The notes beneath the pieces are model-generated. The model was given only the letters and a program-made list of their open reading frames with translations, did not search any database and was not told where the DNA came from. Of a stretch of DNA of 64,000 bases, positions 1-9,127 are shown in pieces. The DNA comes from Bacteroidales bacterium. Its GTDB lineage: Bacteria; Bacteroidota; Bacteroidia; Bacteroidales; F082. The stretch lies in assembly GCA_016936505.1 (NCBI GenBank), contig JAFGXS010000011.1, forward strand, positions 121,765 through 185,764, given 5' to 3'. Position 1 is the first letter of the stretch, and every line of letters starts with the position of its first letter. Both the position numbers and the translations under genes were made by a program.

Positions 1-845
1 ACAGAACCCTGAACAACACGCAGAAAATTTACGTAAGCTGTATCAGAATCAGCAACAATAGAAAACACATCCACATTACTGATTTTTGGATTAACAATTG
101 TAGACTTACTTTTATAGCGTTCAAGTATTTCAAGCTTTTCCTTTACCTGTTGGGCTTTCTCAAACTCCATATTACCGGAAAACTGCATCATAAGTTTTTG
201 CAACTCCCCGATTACTTCATTCAGGTTTCCCTTAATTATTGCACGAACCTGATCAATCGTTATTTGATAGTCTTCCAGTGTTTGCAATCCCTCACAGGGG
301 CCTAAACAATTACCTAAATGATATTCAAGACAGACCTTATACTTTCCCTTATCAATATTTTTCTGATCCAGGTTAAGGTTACAGGTACGTATTGGATACA
401 ACTGCCGGGTAATATCCAGCAGTGTTTTCATCATTTTAACAGAAGCATACGGACCAAAATATTCAGAACCATCATTTATCGGATGTCGGGTAGAAAAAAC
501 GCGGGGAAAAGATTCTTTTTTGATGCAAATCCATGGAAAGGTTTTGTCATCTTTCAGCATAATATTATAACGCGGCTGATGTTTCTTAATCAGATTATTT
601 TCCAGCAACAATGCATCCAGCTCTGTTTCTGTTATTATATACTGAATATCGGCTATCTTTTTAACCAGAACCCGCACTTTTCCGCTTTCCGGTTCTTTAT
701 TAAAATAACTTGAAACCCTTTTTTTTAGATTCTTGGCCTTTCCGACATAAATAATCTTTCCGGTTTTATCATAATAGCGGTATACTCCCGGTTTTCCGGG
801 AAGTGTTTTTAAGATAGCCATTAATGATTCTGAAAGGTCTTTCAC
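1..845 (-). CDS. uvrC: UvrABC excinuclease subunit C (5' part, runs off the window)
   Basis: Nucleotide excision repair endonuclease subunit that makes the two incisions around a UvrB-marked lesion. About 281 N-terminal codons are present; the rest lies before base 1. The GIY-YIG nuclease domain is clear (PGVYRYYDKTGKIIYVGKAKN, then YIITETELDALLLENNLIK and PRYNIMLKDDKTFPWI), and a UVR-type UvrB-contact segment (NMEFEKAQQVKEKLE) follows near residue 210. The start is taken as GTG at 843-845: an in-frame TAATAA sits just upstream and the GTG gives the usual N-terminal length, while the first ATG (821) would shorten it by eight residues. It is transcribed away from serS-rsmA and has its own -7 element at 869-876. 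Confidence 0.96.
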   Translation of the reverse strand, partial: MKDLSESLMAILKTLPGKPGVYRYYDKTGKIIYVGKAKNLKKRVSSYFNKEPESGKVRVLVKKIADIQYIITETELDALLLENNLIKKHQPRYNIMLKDDKTFPWICIKKESFPRVFSTRHPINDGSEYFGPYASVKMMKTLLDITRQLYPIRTCNLNLDQKNIDKGKYKVCLEYHLGNCLGPCEGLQTLEDYQITIDQVRAIIKGNLNEVIGELQKLMMQFSGNMEFEKAQQVKEKLEILERYKSKSTIVNPKISNVDVFSIVADSDTAYVNFLRVVQGS

Positions 846-868
846 AGCAATTGCCTTTTATTAAGGAG

Positions 869-876
869 CAAAATTA
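869..876 (-). promoter_or_regulatory. -7 promoter element of uvrC
   Basis: TAATTTTG on the minus strand matches the Bacteroidota -7 consensus TAnnTTTG and lies 23 bases before the uvrC GTG. Seen by eye; no -33 element was confirmed. Confidence 0.45.
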
Positions 877-904
877 AAGAAATTGGTGAATTGATAAGCC
901 CAGG

Positions 905-1675
905 TTAGGCTTCCTGGCTTTCTATATATTGAGTCAATTGAACAAAGTCAGCAACACTGAGTTGCTCAGCCCTTTTATCAAACAGCGCATGTTGCAATAT
1001 AATGCCTGCCGTAAGAGGTTTCAAAGCATTGCGCAAAGTTTTTCGGCGCTGACCAAAAGCTGTTTTAACTACTTTAAAAAAAAGTTGTTCATTACAATCC
1101 AGTTGTTCCACATTATTCCTTTGAAGTTTTATAACCGCAGACTTAACTTTTGGAGGAGGATTAAAAACGTGCTCGGGCACCGTAAAACAATACTCAATAG
1201 TATACCAGGCCTGCAGCAACACACTGAGAATGCCATACGTTTTTGAACCCGGTCCGGCAGCAATCCGCTCGGCGACTTCTTTTTGAATCATGCCAACCAC
1301 TTCCGGAACCAAATTTCTATTTTCCAGTACCTTGAAAAAGATCTGACTCGATATGTTATACGGAAAGTTACCTATGAGAGCAAAAGGTTGAACTGAAATT
1401 TCGGTTAAATTCATTTTCAGAAAATCCCGTTCAAAGATATTTAGTCTTGAATCTGAAAAATTAGTCTGCAAATATTCTACCGATTCGGAATCAATTTCAA
1501 CTAACTTCAGGCTTGTAAGATTTGAACGCTCTAACAAAAACTCAGTCAAAACTCCTGTTCCTGGGCCCAATTCGCAGATTACAGGATTATCCTCATTCAG
1601 GCACAAAGTTATTTTGCGGGCAATATTTTTATCGATTAAAAAATGCTGTCCCAGATGTTTTTTTGGCCTGACCAT
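905..1675 (-). CDS. rsmA: 16S rRNA (adenine1518-N6/adenine1519-N6) dimethyltransferase
   Basis: KsgA/RsmA methylates two adjacent adenines in helix 45 of 16S rRNA late in 30S assembly, using SAM. The 256-residue protein has the family's N-terminal KKHLGQHFLID, SAM motif I ELGPGTGVLTEFLL near residues 35-50, and the catalytic motif IV as GNFPYNIS near residue 103 (NFPY, within the allowed NLPY variants). The C-terminal helical part has FGQRRKTLRNALKPL, typical of the family. The start lies 11 bases after the serS stop, so the two are probably one transcript. Loss of this enzyme is known to give kasugamycin resistance. Confidence 0.97.
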   Translation of the reverse strand: MVRPKKHLGQHFLIDKNIARKITLCLNEDNPVICELGPGTGVLTEFLLERSNLTSLKLVEIDSESVEYLQTNFSDSRLNIFERDFLKMNLTEISVQPFALIGNFPYNISSQIFFKVLENRNLVPEVVGMIQKEVAERIAAGPGSKTYGILSVLLQAWYTIEYCFTVPEHVFNPPPKVKSAVIKLQRNNVEQLDCNEQLFFKVVKTAFGQRRKTLRNALKPLTAGIILQHALFDKRAEQLSVADFVQLTQYIESQEA

Positions 1676-1686
1676 TGAAAAAAGAG

Positions 1687-2958
1687 TTAGTCGATCAATT
1701 CGAAACCGGTGTAACGTTGTAATGCTTTGGGAATAAGAATTCCATCATCCGTTTGATTGTTTTCAAGCAAAGCTGCCACAATTCTGGGAAGAGCCAAGGC
1801 GCTACCGTTTAAAGTGTGAGCCAAACGGGTTTTTCCGGATTCATCCTTAAATCTTAACTTCATACGGTTACTCTGGTAAGACTCAAAGTTAGAAACCGAA
1901 CTTACTTCCAGCCAACGTTTCTGTGCAGCAGAATACACCTCAAAATCGAAAGTTAGTGCAGAAGTAAAACTCATATCACCACCACACAAACGCAAAATAC
2001 GGAATGGAAGTTCCAGCTTACGCAACAACCCGGCAACGTGTTCTTTCATTTCTTCCAATGTTTCGTATGATCTGTCAGGATGTTGAATTTGCACAATTTC
2101 AACCTTGTCAAACTGGTGTAAGCGGTTCAGACCGCGAACATCTTTTCCATAAGAACCCGCCTCACGACGAAAACAATTGGAATAAGCCACATTCTTAATA
2201 GGCAAATCACCTTCTGTCAACATAACATTTCTGTAAATATTGGTGATCGGAACCTCTGCAGTAGGAATCAAATACAGTTTATCTTCTCCAACATAATACA
2301 TTTGGCCCTCCTTATCAGGAAGCTGACCGGTACCAAATCCAGAATCCTCATTAATTAATAATGGGGGTTGATATTCCAGATATCCTGAATCCAAAGCTTC
2401 ATCGAGAAAGAAATTAATTAATGCACGCTGCAAACGCGCACCTTTACCCCGGTAAAAGGGGAAACCTGCACCGGTAACTTTACTACCCAGGTTAAAATCA
2501 ATGATCTGATATTTATCTGCCAGTTCCCAGTGAGGCAAGGCGTCTTCGTCCATCGTTGGAATTGTTCCTTCTTCATGAACCTTTTCGTTATCATCAGCAC
2601 TTTTACCCGTTGGAACAGATTCGTGCGGCATATTGGGTAACTCAACCAAACGACCATTTAAACGCTCAACTATTTGATCCAGTTCATCAGACAAACTTTT
2701 CGATTTAACCTTCAGTTCTGAAGTTTCTTTCTTTGCCTCTTCAGCTTTTTCCTTTTGACCCGATTTAAAATACTGACCAATTTCTTTAGCCAGTTTATTG
2801 GACAAAGCCAGTGTATCGTCCAGTTCTTTCTGGAGATTTCTTCTTTCCTGATCCAGAGCAATAATCTCATCTACTGTTGCAACAGCATCTAAATTTTTTA
2901 CAGCGAGCCTTTCAATAACAAAAGCCCTGTTTTCGCGAATGGTTTGCAGTTCGAGCAT
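1687..2958 (-). CDS. serS: Seryl-tRNA synthetase
   Basis: Class II synthetase that charges tRNA-Ser (and tRNA-Sec where present). At 423 residues it has normal length. The N-terminal tRNA-binding coiled coil covers about residues 30-105 (heptads rich in E, K and L). The catalytic core shows motif 2 (NCFRREAGSYGKDVRGLNR) near residue 265 and motif 3 (NGSALALPRIVAALLENNQ) near residue 385. It is first in a serS-rsmA unit and has a -7 element at 2975-2982, 16 bases before its ATG. Confidence 0.98.
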   Translation of the reverse strand: MLELQTIRENRAFVIERLAVKNLDAVATVDEIIALDQERRNLQKELDDTLALSNKLAKEIGQYFKSGQKEKAEEAKKETSELKVKSKSLSDELDQIVERLNGRLVELPNMPHESVPTGKSADDNEKVHEEGTIPTMDEDALPHWELADKYQIIDFNLGSKVTGAGFPFYRGKGARLQRALINFFLDEALDSGYLEYQPPLLINEDSGFGTGQLPDKEGQMYYVGEDKLYLIPTAEVPITNIYRNVMLTEGDLPIKNVAYSNCFRREAGSYGKDVRGLNRLHQFDKVEIVQIQHPDRSYETLEEMKEHVAGLLRKLELPFRILRLCGGDMSFTSALTFDFEVYSAAQKRWLEVSSVSNFESYQSNRMKLRFKDESGKTRLAHTLNGSALALPRIVAALLENNQTDDGILIPKALQRYTGFELID

Positions 2959-2974
2959 GCCAATAATTTTTTTA

Positions 2975-2982
2975 CAAAGATA
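2975..2982 (-). promoter_or_regulatory. -7 promoter element of serS-rsmA
   Basis: TATCTTTG on the minus strand, an exact TAnnTTTG match. A TTG that could be the -33 element lies at 2999-3001, 16 bases further upstream. Confidence 0.55.
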
Positions 2983-3026
2983 ATGAACAACCTTAAAGCA
3001 AGGGTTCAGAAAATAAAAAAGTAAAA

Positions 3027-3058
3027 CAAAAAAAGTCCGGCAGAAAAACTACCAGACT
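3027..3058 (-). terminator. Rho-independent terminator after rplU-rpmA
   Basis: Read on the minus strand, a 10-bp stem (AGTCTGGTAG pairing with CTGCCGGACT, two G-U pairs) is followed by a run of seven T. It lies 26 bases after the rpmA stop. Confidence 0.75.
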
Positions 3059-3084
3059 CTTAACTCAATATCTTGTGAATACTG

Positions 3085-3351
3085 TTATTCTACAGCATCA
3101 ACCGGAATAACGCTTACATAAGAACGGTCGTTCTTTCTTTTGCGGAATTCCACGGTTCCATCAGTTAAAGCAAACAGGGTATGATCTTTACCCATACCAA
3201 CATTGATACCGGCATGGTGAACTGTACCTCTTTGTCTGACAATAATATTTCCTGCAGCAGCAAACTGGCCACCGTAAATTTTAACACCTAATCGTTTACT
3301 TTCGGATTCACGCCCGTTGTGCGAGCTACCCATTCCTTTTTTATGAGCCAT
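3085..3351 (-). CDS. rpmA: 50S ribosomal protein bL27
   Basis: Large-subunit protein whose flexible N-terminus reaches the peptidyl transferase centre. The 88-residue protein begins [20 protein letters not shown], the conserved bL27 opening with no Firmicutes-type cleaved N-terminal extension, and contains [17 protein letters not shown] and [12 protein letters not shown], both diagnostic. It follows rplU by 18 bases in the near-universal rplU-rpmA pair and is closed by the terminator at 3027-3058. Confidence 0.98.
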   Translation of the reverse strand: MAHKKGMGSSHNGRESESKRLGVKIYGGQFAAAGNIIVRQRGTVHHAGINVGMGKDHTLFALTDGTVEFRKRKNDRSYVSVIPVDAVE

Positions 3352-3369
3352 TTTTCAGTAATTTTTGCG

Positions 3370-3681
3370 TTAAAAAGTAATTTTTTCAATGAGTACCTTA
3401 CTCAAATCCTGACGATGACCGGATTCCTTCTGGTAACTTTTTCTTCTCTTCTTTTTGAAGATTTTCACTTTTTCACCTCTGGTGTGTGCTACGATTTTTA
3501 CATCAACGTTAGCACCTTCAACAACAGGGGTTCCTACTTTAACCTGTCCATCCTGATCAACCAGTAAAACCTGGTTGAAAGTAATATTAGCACCTTCTTC
3601 ACCTTCTAGTCTGTGAACGAAGATTTCCTGACCTTCTTCCACTTTGAATTGTTGTCCGGCTATTTCTACAATTGCGTACAT
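3370..3681 (-). CDS. rplU: 50S ribosomal protein bL21
   Basis: Ribosomal large-subunit protein that binds 23S rRNA. The 103 residues start MYAIVEIAGQQFKVEEGQEI and include VKIVAHTRGEKVKIFKKKRRKSYQKESGHRQ, split here only by description: the basic RGEKVKIFKKKRRK stretch is the rRNA-contacting loop of the family. First gene of rplU-rpmA, with a -7 element at 3720-3727 giving a leader of roughly 30 bases. Confidence 0.98.
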   Translation of the reverse strand: MYAIVEIAGQQFKVEEGQEIFVHRLEGEEGANITFNQVLLVDQDGQVKVGTPVVEGANVDVKIVAHTRGEKVKIFKKKRRKSYQKESGHRQDLSKVLIEKITF

Positions 3682-3719
3682 TCGTTTTTTGTCTTTAAAT
3701 ACCGTAAATTTTGGAGGGG

Positions 3720-3727
3720 CAAAAATA
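3720..3727 (-). promoter_or_regulatory. -7 promoter element of rplU-rpmA
   Basis: TATTTTTG on the minus strand fits TAnnTTTG. A possible -33 TTG lies at 3746-3748, 18 bases further upstream. Confidence 0.5.
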
Positions 3728-3759
3728 CTAAAAAAATGTAATTAACAAGTCATTGTTAT

Positions 3760-4689
3760 TTATTTTTTCCAAAATAAAATTCTTGATGCCAAATTTAACT
3801 TTGCATAAGGCCTTGCATTTACCAGAAAAACCCCACCCAAAATTAATAAAATCCACAATACGTATGAAACAGTAAATTTCTCCCCATCAATTACTCCCCA
3901 CAAAATTGCAACAATCGGAATCAAATAGGTTACCGATGAGGCAAATACCGGATTACTCCATTTAATCAGCTGATTATAAGCAATCAGTGCCACTCCGGTT
4001 CCAAAAACAGACAAAATAGACAAATAGCCTATTCCCTCCCAAACATGGGGTGTGGACCAAAGCATATGCGGAACCCTGCTAAAAAATACAATATAAATTA
4101 GTACAGGAAAACCTATAAAGAAGAAAGTTAATACTGTAATATCCAATGAACTGATTCCCTGAAAATAGGTTTTTACCAGATTTACATTTATTGCATATAA
4201 GATGGAGGCTAAAACCACAAGCGATGCATAAAAAATATTCACACTCAGGTTTCCGCCACTGTTGGCCATAATCAAACCAATAGCACCCAAAAGTCCGATC
4301 ATTACCCCTACAACATTATACCAACGGGTTCTGAATTTAAAAAACATCAGACCTATGAGCAATGTAAACAATGGAGTTAAAGAATTGAGTGTTCCCGCAA
4401 TGGCACTATCAATTCCGGTTTCAGATATAGCAAAAAGCAAAGCAGGGATCAAACTACCCACAACACCCGAAACTGCCAGCAACCAGTAATATTTTCTATG
4501 AATTTTTTTCAGTGTCTTATAAGCCAAAGGTGATAAAAACAAAAATGTGATTACAATGCGGAGAAAGCCAACCTCAGGACCGGTAAAATACAGCAGCGAT
4601 TTCTTAATAAGGATAAAAGAACTTCCCCAGACAAATACCAGTGCGGTAAGTATGATCCAGGAAATAGTGCGTTGATTGTTTGTGTTCAT
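3760..4689 (-). CDS. EamA/DMT-superfamily permease
   Basis: Inner-membrane protein of 309 residues with about ten hydrophobic segments arranged as two EamA repeats. The first repeat has the family's WGSSFILIKKSL near residue 22 and SLTPLFTLLIGL near residue 105; the second has ASSVTYLIPIVAILWGVIDGE near residue 250, here quoted only in part as VTYLIPIVAILWG. Members export amino acids, nucleotides or other metabolites, and the sequence alone does not reveal the substrate. It stands alone between rplU and pfkA, with a -7 element at 4707-4714. Confidence 0.9.
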   Translation of the reverse strand: MNTNNQRTISWIILTALVFVWGSSFILIKKSLLYFTGPEVGFLRIVITFLFLSPLAYKTLKKIHRKYYWLLAVSGVVGSLIPALLFAISETGIDSAIAGTLNSLTPLFTLLIGLMFFKFRTRWYNVVGVMIGLLGAIGLIMANSGGNLSVNIFYASLVVLASILYAINVNLVKTYFQGISSLDITVLTFFFIGFPVLIYIVFFSRVPHMLWSTPHVWEGIGYLSILSVFGTGVALIAYNQLIKWSNPVFASSVTYLIPIVAILWGVIDGEKFTVSYVLWILLILGGVFLVNARPYAKLNLASRILFWKK

Positions 4690-4706
4690 TTTTTCTTTTG
4701 CGGCTG

Positions 4707-4714
4707 CAAAATTA
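4707..4714 (-). promoter_or_regulatory. -7 promoter element of the EamA permease
   Basis: TAATTTTG on the minus strand, TAnnTTTG type, 17 bases before the ATG; a TTTG lies at 4730-4733, 15 bases upstream. Confidence 0.4.
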
Positions 4715-4760
4715 ATGAGAATGTTGACACAAATTCATGAAACGAAGAGGATTACCAATA

Positions 4761-4794
4761 AAAAAAATCCCGAAACATGTTTCGGGATTTTTTT
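4761..4794 (-). terminator. Terminator after pfkA
   Basis: A perfect palindrome (ATCCCGAAACA/TGTTTCGGGAT) flanked by A and T runs on both sides. It sits just past the pfkA stop on the minus strand; no plus-strand gene ends here. Confidence 0.85.
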
Positions 4795-4811
4795 TATTTA
4801 TACAAACTGTA

Positions 4812-5954
4812 TTATTCTCCTTTAGTAACTTTGGCTACTTTAGGTGCTTTTCTGGGGATCTTAACTCCCATACAAATTCCAAGTCCCTGCATGGTTTTAA
4901 CCAGGGCATTATCGGCTGTTACCAGATTCGGTTTTGAAATAGCATCGATCAATGGAACAGCAACAAATTTCGGGTGACGGTAAGCTACCATTTTACCAAA
5001 ATCTCCATTTAGCACCATTTCAAAGGCCTTTACACCAAACTGTGCAGAAAGAACACGGTCGTAAGCAATTGGAACGCCCCCGCGTTGCAAGTGCCCTAAA
5101 ACAGTCTCACGCATATCGTGTTTGAACCCTGCGTTCTTTAAGTCATCTATTAGTTTTCTGGCAATACCACCCAGTCTTTTATTGGCATAACCTACTTCAT
5201 CATTTTGCTGTGTTGCCATTTCACCACCTTTCGGGCGTGCACCTTCAGCAACAATAACAACAGCGAAACCACGGTCTCTTTTAAAACGTTTCTCCAAAGC
5301 TTCTTTTACAAGCTCAATATCATAAGGCATTTCTGGAATCAGGCACACATCGGCACCACCTGCTACTGCAGCATTCATGGCAATCCAACCTGCTTCGCGA
5401 CCCATAACTTCCATCACAAACACACGATTGTGGCTTGCAGCTGTAGTAACCAGTTTATCTACAGCCTCAGTCGCAATTTCTACAGCAGTCTGAAAACCAA
5501 AAGTTGAGTCTGTTGAAGAAAGATCGTTGTCAATAGTTTTAGGAACACCAATAATGTTGAGGCCTTTACGGTACAGTTTCTCTGAAATCTGCTGTGAACC
5601 ATCACCACCAATACTGATAACTGCATCAATCTGCATGATTTGAAGCTTACGGATCATTTCATCAGAGCGGTCCACATAACTCCATTTTCCGTCTTTATCT
5701 TTCACAGGCCACGAAAACGGGCCGCCTTTGTTGGTAGTTTCAATAATGGTTCCACCCTGAAAATGGATCCCTTTCACTGTGTCAATGTCTAATCTTACTA
5801 CTTCGGTAGGCTCCCAAAGCACACCATTAAAAGCCTGAATACTTCCGAGCACTTCCCAGTCCTTTTCCTGTGATGCACGATGCACAATGGCACGAATAAC
5901 AGCATTAAGTCCCGGACAATCTCCACCGCCTGTAGCTACCAGTAATCGTTTCAT
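4812..5954 (-). CDS. pfkA: 6-phosphofructokinase, group III type (predicted ATP-dependent)
   Basis: Phosphorylates fructose 6-phosphate to fructose 1,6-bisphosphate. The 380 residues open with TGGGDCPGLNAVIR; GGDGS is at 116-120 and PKTIDND at 138-144 with the catalytic Asp at 142. In the family, Gly at the position of E. coli G104 (here G119) goes with ATP use, while Lys at the position of G124 (here K139) is shared with pyrophosphate-dependent and group III enzymes. This Gly/Lys pair points to a group III ATP enzyme; that is inference from known residues. MGREAGWIA and the C-terminal LGHLQRGGVPIAYDR are conserved. Single-gene unit with its own terminator. Confidence 0.95.
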   Translation of the reverse strand: MKRLLVATGGGDCPGLNAVIRAIVHRASQEKDWEVLGSIQAFNGVLWEPTEVVRLDIDTVKGIHFQGGTIIETTNKGGPFSWPVKDKDGKWSYVDRSDEMIRKLQIMQIDAVISIGGDGSQQISEKLYRKGLNIIGVPKTIDNDLSSTDSTFGFQTAVEIATEAVDKLVTTAASHNRVFVMEVMGREAGWIAMNAAVAGGADVCLIPEMPYDIELVKEALEKRFKRDRGFAVVIVAEGARPKGGEMATQQNDEVGYANKRLGGIARKLIDDLKNAGFKHDMRETVLGHLQRGGVPIAYDRVLSAQFGVKAFEMVLNGDFGKMVAYRHPKFVAVPLIDAISKPNLVTADNALVKTMQGLGICMGVKIPRKAPKVAKVTKGE

Positions 5955-6048
5955 GTATTCTGTTTTTTAATTTAAATCAAAAATTTTTTGACTTCCTTTA
6001 TTTTGGGTCACCATTGAAAAATCAGGGTAATTGTTCCCAAAAACGCCG

Positions 6049-6056
6049 CAAAACTA
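6049..6056 (-). promoter_or_regulatory. -7 promoter element of pfkA
   Basis: TAGTTTTG on the minus strand, about 95 bases before the pfkA ATG. Matches TAnnTTTG; no clear -33 element. Confidence 0.35.
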
Positions 6057-6176
6057 CATAAAAACAATGACACGTTTACCGGGCAACTGATTACAATACT
6101 GAAATCAATTACCCGGAACGTGTATCATATGTCAAACGCTTTTCTCAAACGATTGAGTATATAAACAGGATTGAAA

Positions 6177-8981
6177 TTATTTTTTATTTTGATCCTGCTC
6201 AGGTTTCAGAATACCTAAAACATAATGATCGGTTGTCAGATATTTTTTGGCAAACCGTTTAATATCCTTTACCGAAATAGCCTTAACGGCAGCATCATAT
6301 TGTGCACGTGACTGAATCTGATCGCCATCAAATTGTGAATCAACAAGAGCATTGATCCAGAAACTATTTTTCTGCTCATCACTTTCTCTACTTCTGACAA
6401 AGGTTTCTTTAACCTTCTTCAAGGTTTCTTCAGTAGGTCCTTCCTTTCTGAATTTTTCAAAAATTTCAAAAACTGAAGCAACAAGTTTGTCCACATTTTG
6501 TGGGGCACAGCCAAACTGTAATGACAACGAGTAACGTTCTTCAGGATATTTATCAACCGACGGCCACATGTAAATACCATATGTTCCACTTTCCTGCTCT
6601 CTAACTTTCTCCCTCAGCTCAATATTCAAACTTTGAACCAAAGCATTCATCAGTAAATTATCCTTTTCACTGTAATGATACTTCCCTTTCATCATCATCA
6701 CCACAGAACTTTGGGGCTCGGTTCCCTTATAAACCACAACCTTATTTTCACCTTTTGGGAAACCTGGAGATCTGTTCTCCCAATTCAAAGCCTCACCGGC
6801 AGGAATACTGGCCAGATATTTTTCAACCAGAGGTTTCAATGTAGCTTCATCTATATTTCCTACAAAGAAAACTTTATATCCGGCAGCATGCTGAAACTGA
6901 TCCTTATAAATTTGGTAAACCTGTGTTTGCCAGATGCTGTTGAGCTGTTTTTCGGTAGGTATAATAATCACACGTGGCGAATGTTCGAAAACAACTTTAT
7001 ACAACGAGTCGTAGAATACCATTTTTGGATTAGCACTCTGGTGTTTGATCTGATTCTTAGCATCGTCTATTACCTTTTCAAAAATTGACTTATCCTGACG
7101 GGGTTGGGTAAAAAACAGATATTGCAATTTGAGCAAAGTTTCCAAATCCTGAGGACTAGCACTTCCGCTAAAGCCCTGAGATAAACTGGAAAATGTCGGA
7201 CTCAGGCTTACAACCTTTCCGGAAAGTTTTTTCTGTAAATCAACATCACTGAATTTTCCCAGTCCGCTTTCGTCAACAATACTTCTGAAAACCTGAGCGA
7301 TAATTACCTTATCATCGGGCAACAAAGACGTACCGCCAAGGCTGTATGCTTTATAAAGCACCTCATCGTTTTTGAGTTGGGTCGGTTTTACAAAAACTTC
7401 CATACCGTTACTCAGTGTCCATTTATCGTATTCACCTGTCTTTTCAACAGAAAGAATTTTTCCGGGCTCAATTTTATTTTCGATCAGTGGTGCATTAAGC
7501 ATTTTATCCACATAAGGCTCAAGCTTTGTGTTGGCTTCTTCACGGATAGTCTGTAAAACCTCTGCTTCTGTGGGAACCTTTACTCCTTCCTTCAGGGGTG
7601 CAGTAATCAACACAACCATATTGGAATCTGTGATCCATTTTTTGGATAACGCATTGACTTTTTCCAGAGAAATCTCAGGAATCAGTTTTTTTGCCAGATT
7701 GTACTCTTCGGTAATTCCGGGAATAGGCTCTTTGGTTAAAAAGTTATTGATGCATTCCTGAGCCAGTTTTGAAGAAGCTATTTTATTTTTTTCAGCATAT
7801 TGTTGCTCATATTTCCGGAGCAGGTTCTTTTTCTGCCGATCGAGTTCTGTTTGGGTAAAGCCGTATTCCTGAACCCTTTTATCTTCATTAAGAAATACCT
7901 TTAGCGTTTTCAGAATATTGTTGTCCTTTGCCACAGCAATATCCATGTAAGCATTCTGTGTTCTGCCTATAAATGAGCCGAATCCGGCAAATGCAAACAT
8001 AAAAGGAGCTGTAGGTTTCTTTGATAGTTCACTCAGCCGGGCATTCATCATCGAATTATAGAGGTTTGCCATGAGTTCATCTTTAAAATAACCCACGGTA
8101 TTACCTACCACTCTTGGACTTTTATAGAACAGCTGAACCAGGTTGTTGGTTGCTTCTTTGTCGGTTTCAATAGCAATTAATGGCTCCTTATTTCCAGGCA
8201 CAGAATAAACTTCTCTTACAGCCTCATTTTTAGGGTTCGTAAGCTTGCCAAAATGCTGTTCAATGTCTTGTTTGATCTGATCCGGATTAATATCACCCAC
8301 AACAATTACGGCCATCAGATCAGGGCGGTACCAGGTATGATAAAACGAACGAATGGTTTCGTAATGAGCTGTATCAATAACGGGCATCTTGCCAATGGGT
8401 AAACGTTCAGCATAGCGCGAACCCTTGAGAATGACTGGAATATATTTTTGCATCATACGGTCCTGTGCTCCAAGTCCGAGCCGCCATTCTTCTTTAACAA
8501 CACCGCGTTCTTTATCAATTTCATCACCTTCCAAACGCACATTGTGTGCCCAGTCTTCCAAAACCAACATAGCACTATCGATTAACGACTTTCTGTCGGT
8601 TGGCATTTGCAACATGTAAATGGTTTGATCAAATGAAGTGCTTGCATTCAGGTGTGCCCCGAATTTAACACCTGTTGACTCAATAAAATCAACTAACGCA
8701 GATTTTTCAAAATGTTTGGTTCCGTTAAAACACATGTGTTCCAACAGATGAGCCAATCCCTGCTGATCATTAGTTTCGTTGATTGAACCGGCATTGATTA
8801 CCAGTCTTAATTCGACTCTGTTTTTAGGTTCCTTATTTTTTTGGATGTAGTAGGTTAATCCGTTCTTCAGTTTACCCACCAGAACATCCGGATTACTCTT
8901 AAGAGTATCGGTTAATTGTTGAGCAGAGACTGAAAAAAACAAAAATAGCAGTCCTGCTAATAGTAGAAATGGTTTTCTCAT
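6177..8981 (-). CDS. M16 (pitrilysin/PqqL-like) zinc metallopeptidase, exported
   Basis: Predicted periplasmic peptidase of 934 residues. A signal peptide is clear (MRKPFLLLAGLLFLFFSVSA then QQ). The inverted zinc motif HLLEH is at residues 78-82 and the third ligand is predicted at E165 in ERGVVKEEW. The length fits the two-half M16 fold in one chain: an active N-terminal half and an inactive C-terminal half beginning near residue 500, where a WTLSNGMEVFVKPT segment echoes the N-terminal LKNGLTYYIQKN. Such proteins are common in Bacteroidota envelopes; the substrate is unknown. Stands alone with its own promoter element. Confidence 0.93.
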   Translation of the reverse strand: MRKPFLLLAGLLFLFFSVSAQQLTDTLKSNPDVLVGKLKNGLTYYIQKNKEPKNRVELRLVINAGSINETNDQQGLAHLLEHMCFNGTKHFEKSALVDFIESTGVKFGAHLNASTSFDQTIYMLQMPTDRKSLIDSAMLVLEDWAHNVRLEGDEIDKERGVVKEEWRLGLGAQDRMMQKYIPVILKGSRYAERLPIGKMPVIDTAHYETIRSFYHTWYRPDLMAVIVVGDINPDQIKQDIEQHFGKLTNPKNEAVREVYSVPGNKEPLIAIETDKEATNNLVQLFYKSPRVVGNTVGYFKDELMANLYNSMMNARLSELSKKPTAPFMFAFAGFGSFIGRTQNAYMDIAVAKDNNILKTLKVFLNEDKRVQEYGFTQTELDRQKKNLLRKYEQQYAEKNKIASSKLAQECINNFLTKEPIPGITEEYNLAKKLIPEISLEKVNALSKKWITDSNMVVLITAPLKEGVKVPTEAEVLQTIREEANTKLEPYVDKMLNAPLIENKIEPGKILSVEKTGEYDKWTLSNGMEVFVKPTQLKNDEVLYKAYSLGGTSLLPDDKVIIAQVFRSIVDESGLGKFSDVDLQKKLSGKVVSLSPTFSSLSQGFSGSASPQDLETLLKLQYLFFTQPRQDKSIFEKVIDDAKNQIKHQSANPKMVFYDSLYKVVFEHSPRVIIIPTEKQLNSIWQTQVYQIYKDQFQHAAGYKVFFVGNIDEATLKPLVEKYLASIPAGEALNWENRSPGFPKGENKVVVYKGTEPQSSVVMMMKGKYHYSEKDNLLMNALVQSLNIELREKVREQESGTYGIYMWPSVDKYPEERYSLSLQFGCAPQNVDKLVASVFEIFEKFRKEGPTEETLKKVKETFVRSRESDEQKNSFWINALVDSQFDGDQIQSRAQYDAAVKAISVKDIKRFAKKYLTTDHYVLGILKPEQDQNKK

Positions 8982-9014
8982 AATTATTTAAATTTAAAAA
9001 TTAAGTGTTCTTTA

Positions 9015-9022
9015 CAAAGATA
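9015..9022 (-). promoter_or_regulatory. -7 promoter element of the M16 peptidase
   Basis: TATCTTTG on the minus strand, exact TAnnTTTG match, 33 bases before the ATG; a TTTG is at 9047-9050. Confidence 0.5.
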
Positions 9023-9068
9023 GGAAAGATTAAATTATTGGAAACACAAATAATTTGCACCAATCTGA

Positions 9069-9108
9069 AGCAAAAAAGGCTGCCCAAATGGGCAGCCTTT
9101 TTTGCTTC
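9069..9108 (-). terminator. Terminator after the TPR protein gene
   Basis: Stem AAGGCTGCCC/GGGCAGCCTT extended by A/T runs (AAGCAAAAAA and TTTTTTGCTT), loop AAAT. It lies 20 bases past the stop of the TPR gene on the minus strand. Confidence 0.85.
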
Positions 9109-9127
9109 TTTTTATAATAACAGATTC

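Noticed and set aside
318..713. 131-codon plus-strand frame
   Set aside because: Antisense to uvrC, whose protein matches the UvrC family over the same stretch; the plus-strand product has no recognisable features.
4812..5954. Pyrophosphate-dependent phosphofructokinase
   Set aside because: The residue equivalent to E. coli G104 is Gly, not Asp, so ATP use is more likely in spite of PKTIDND.
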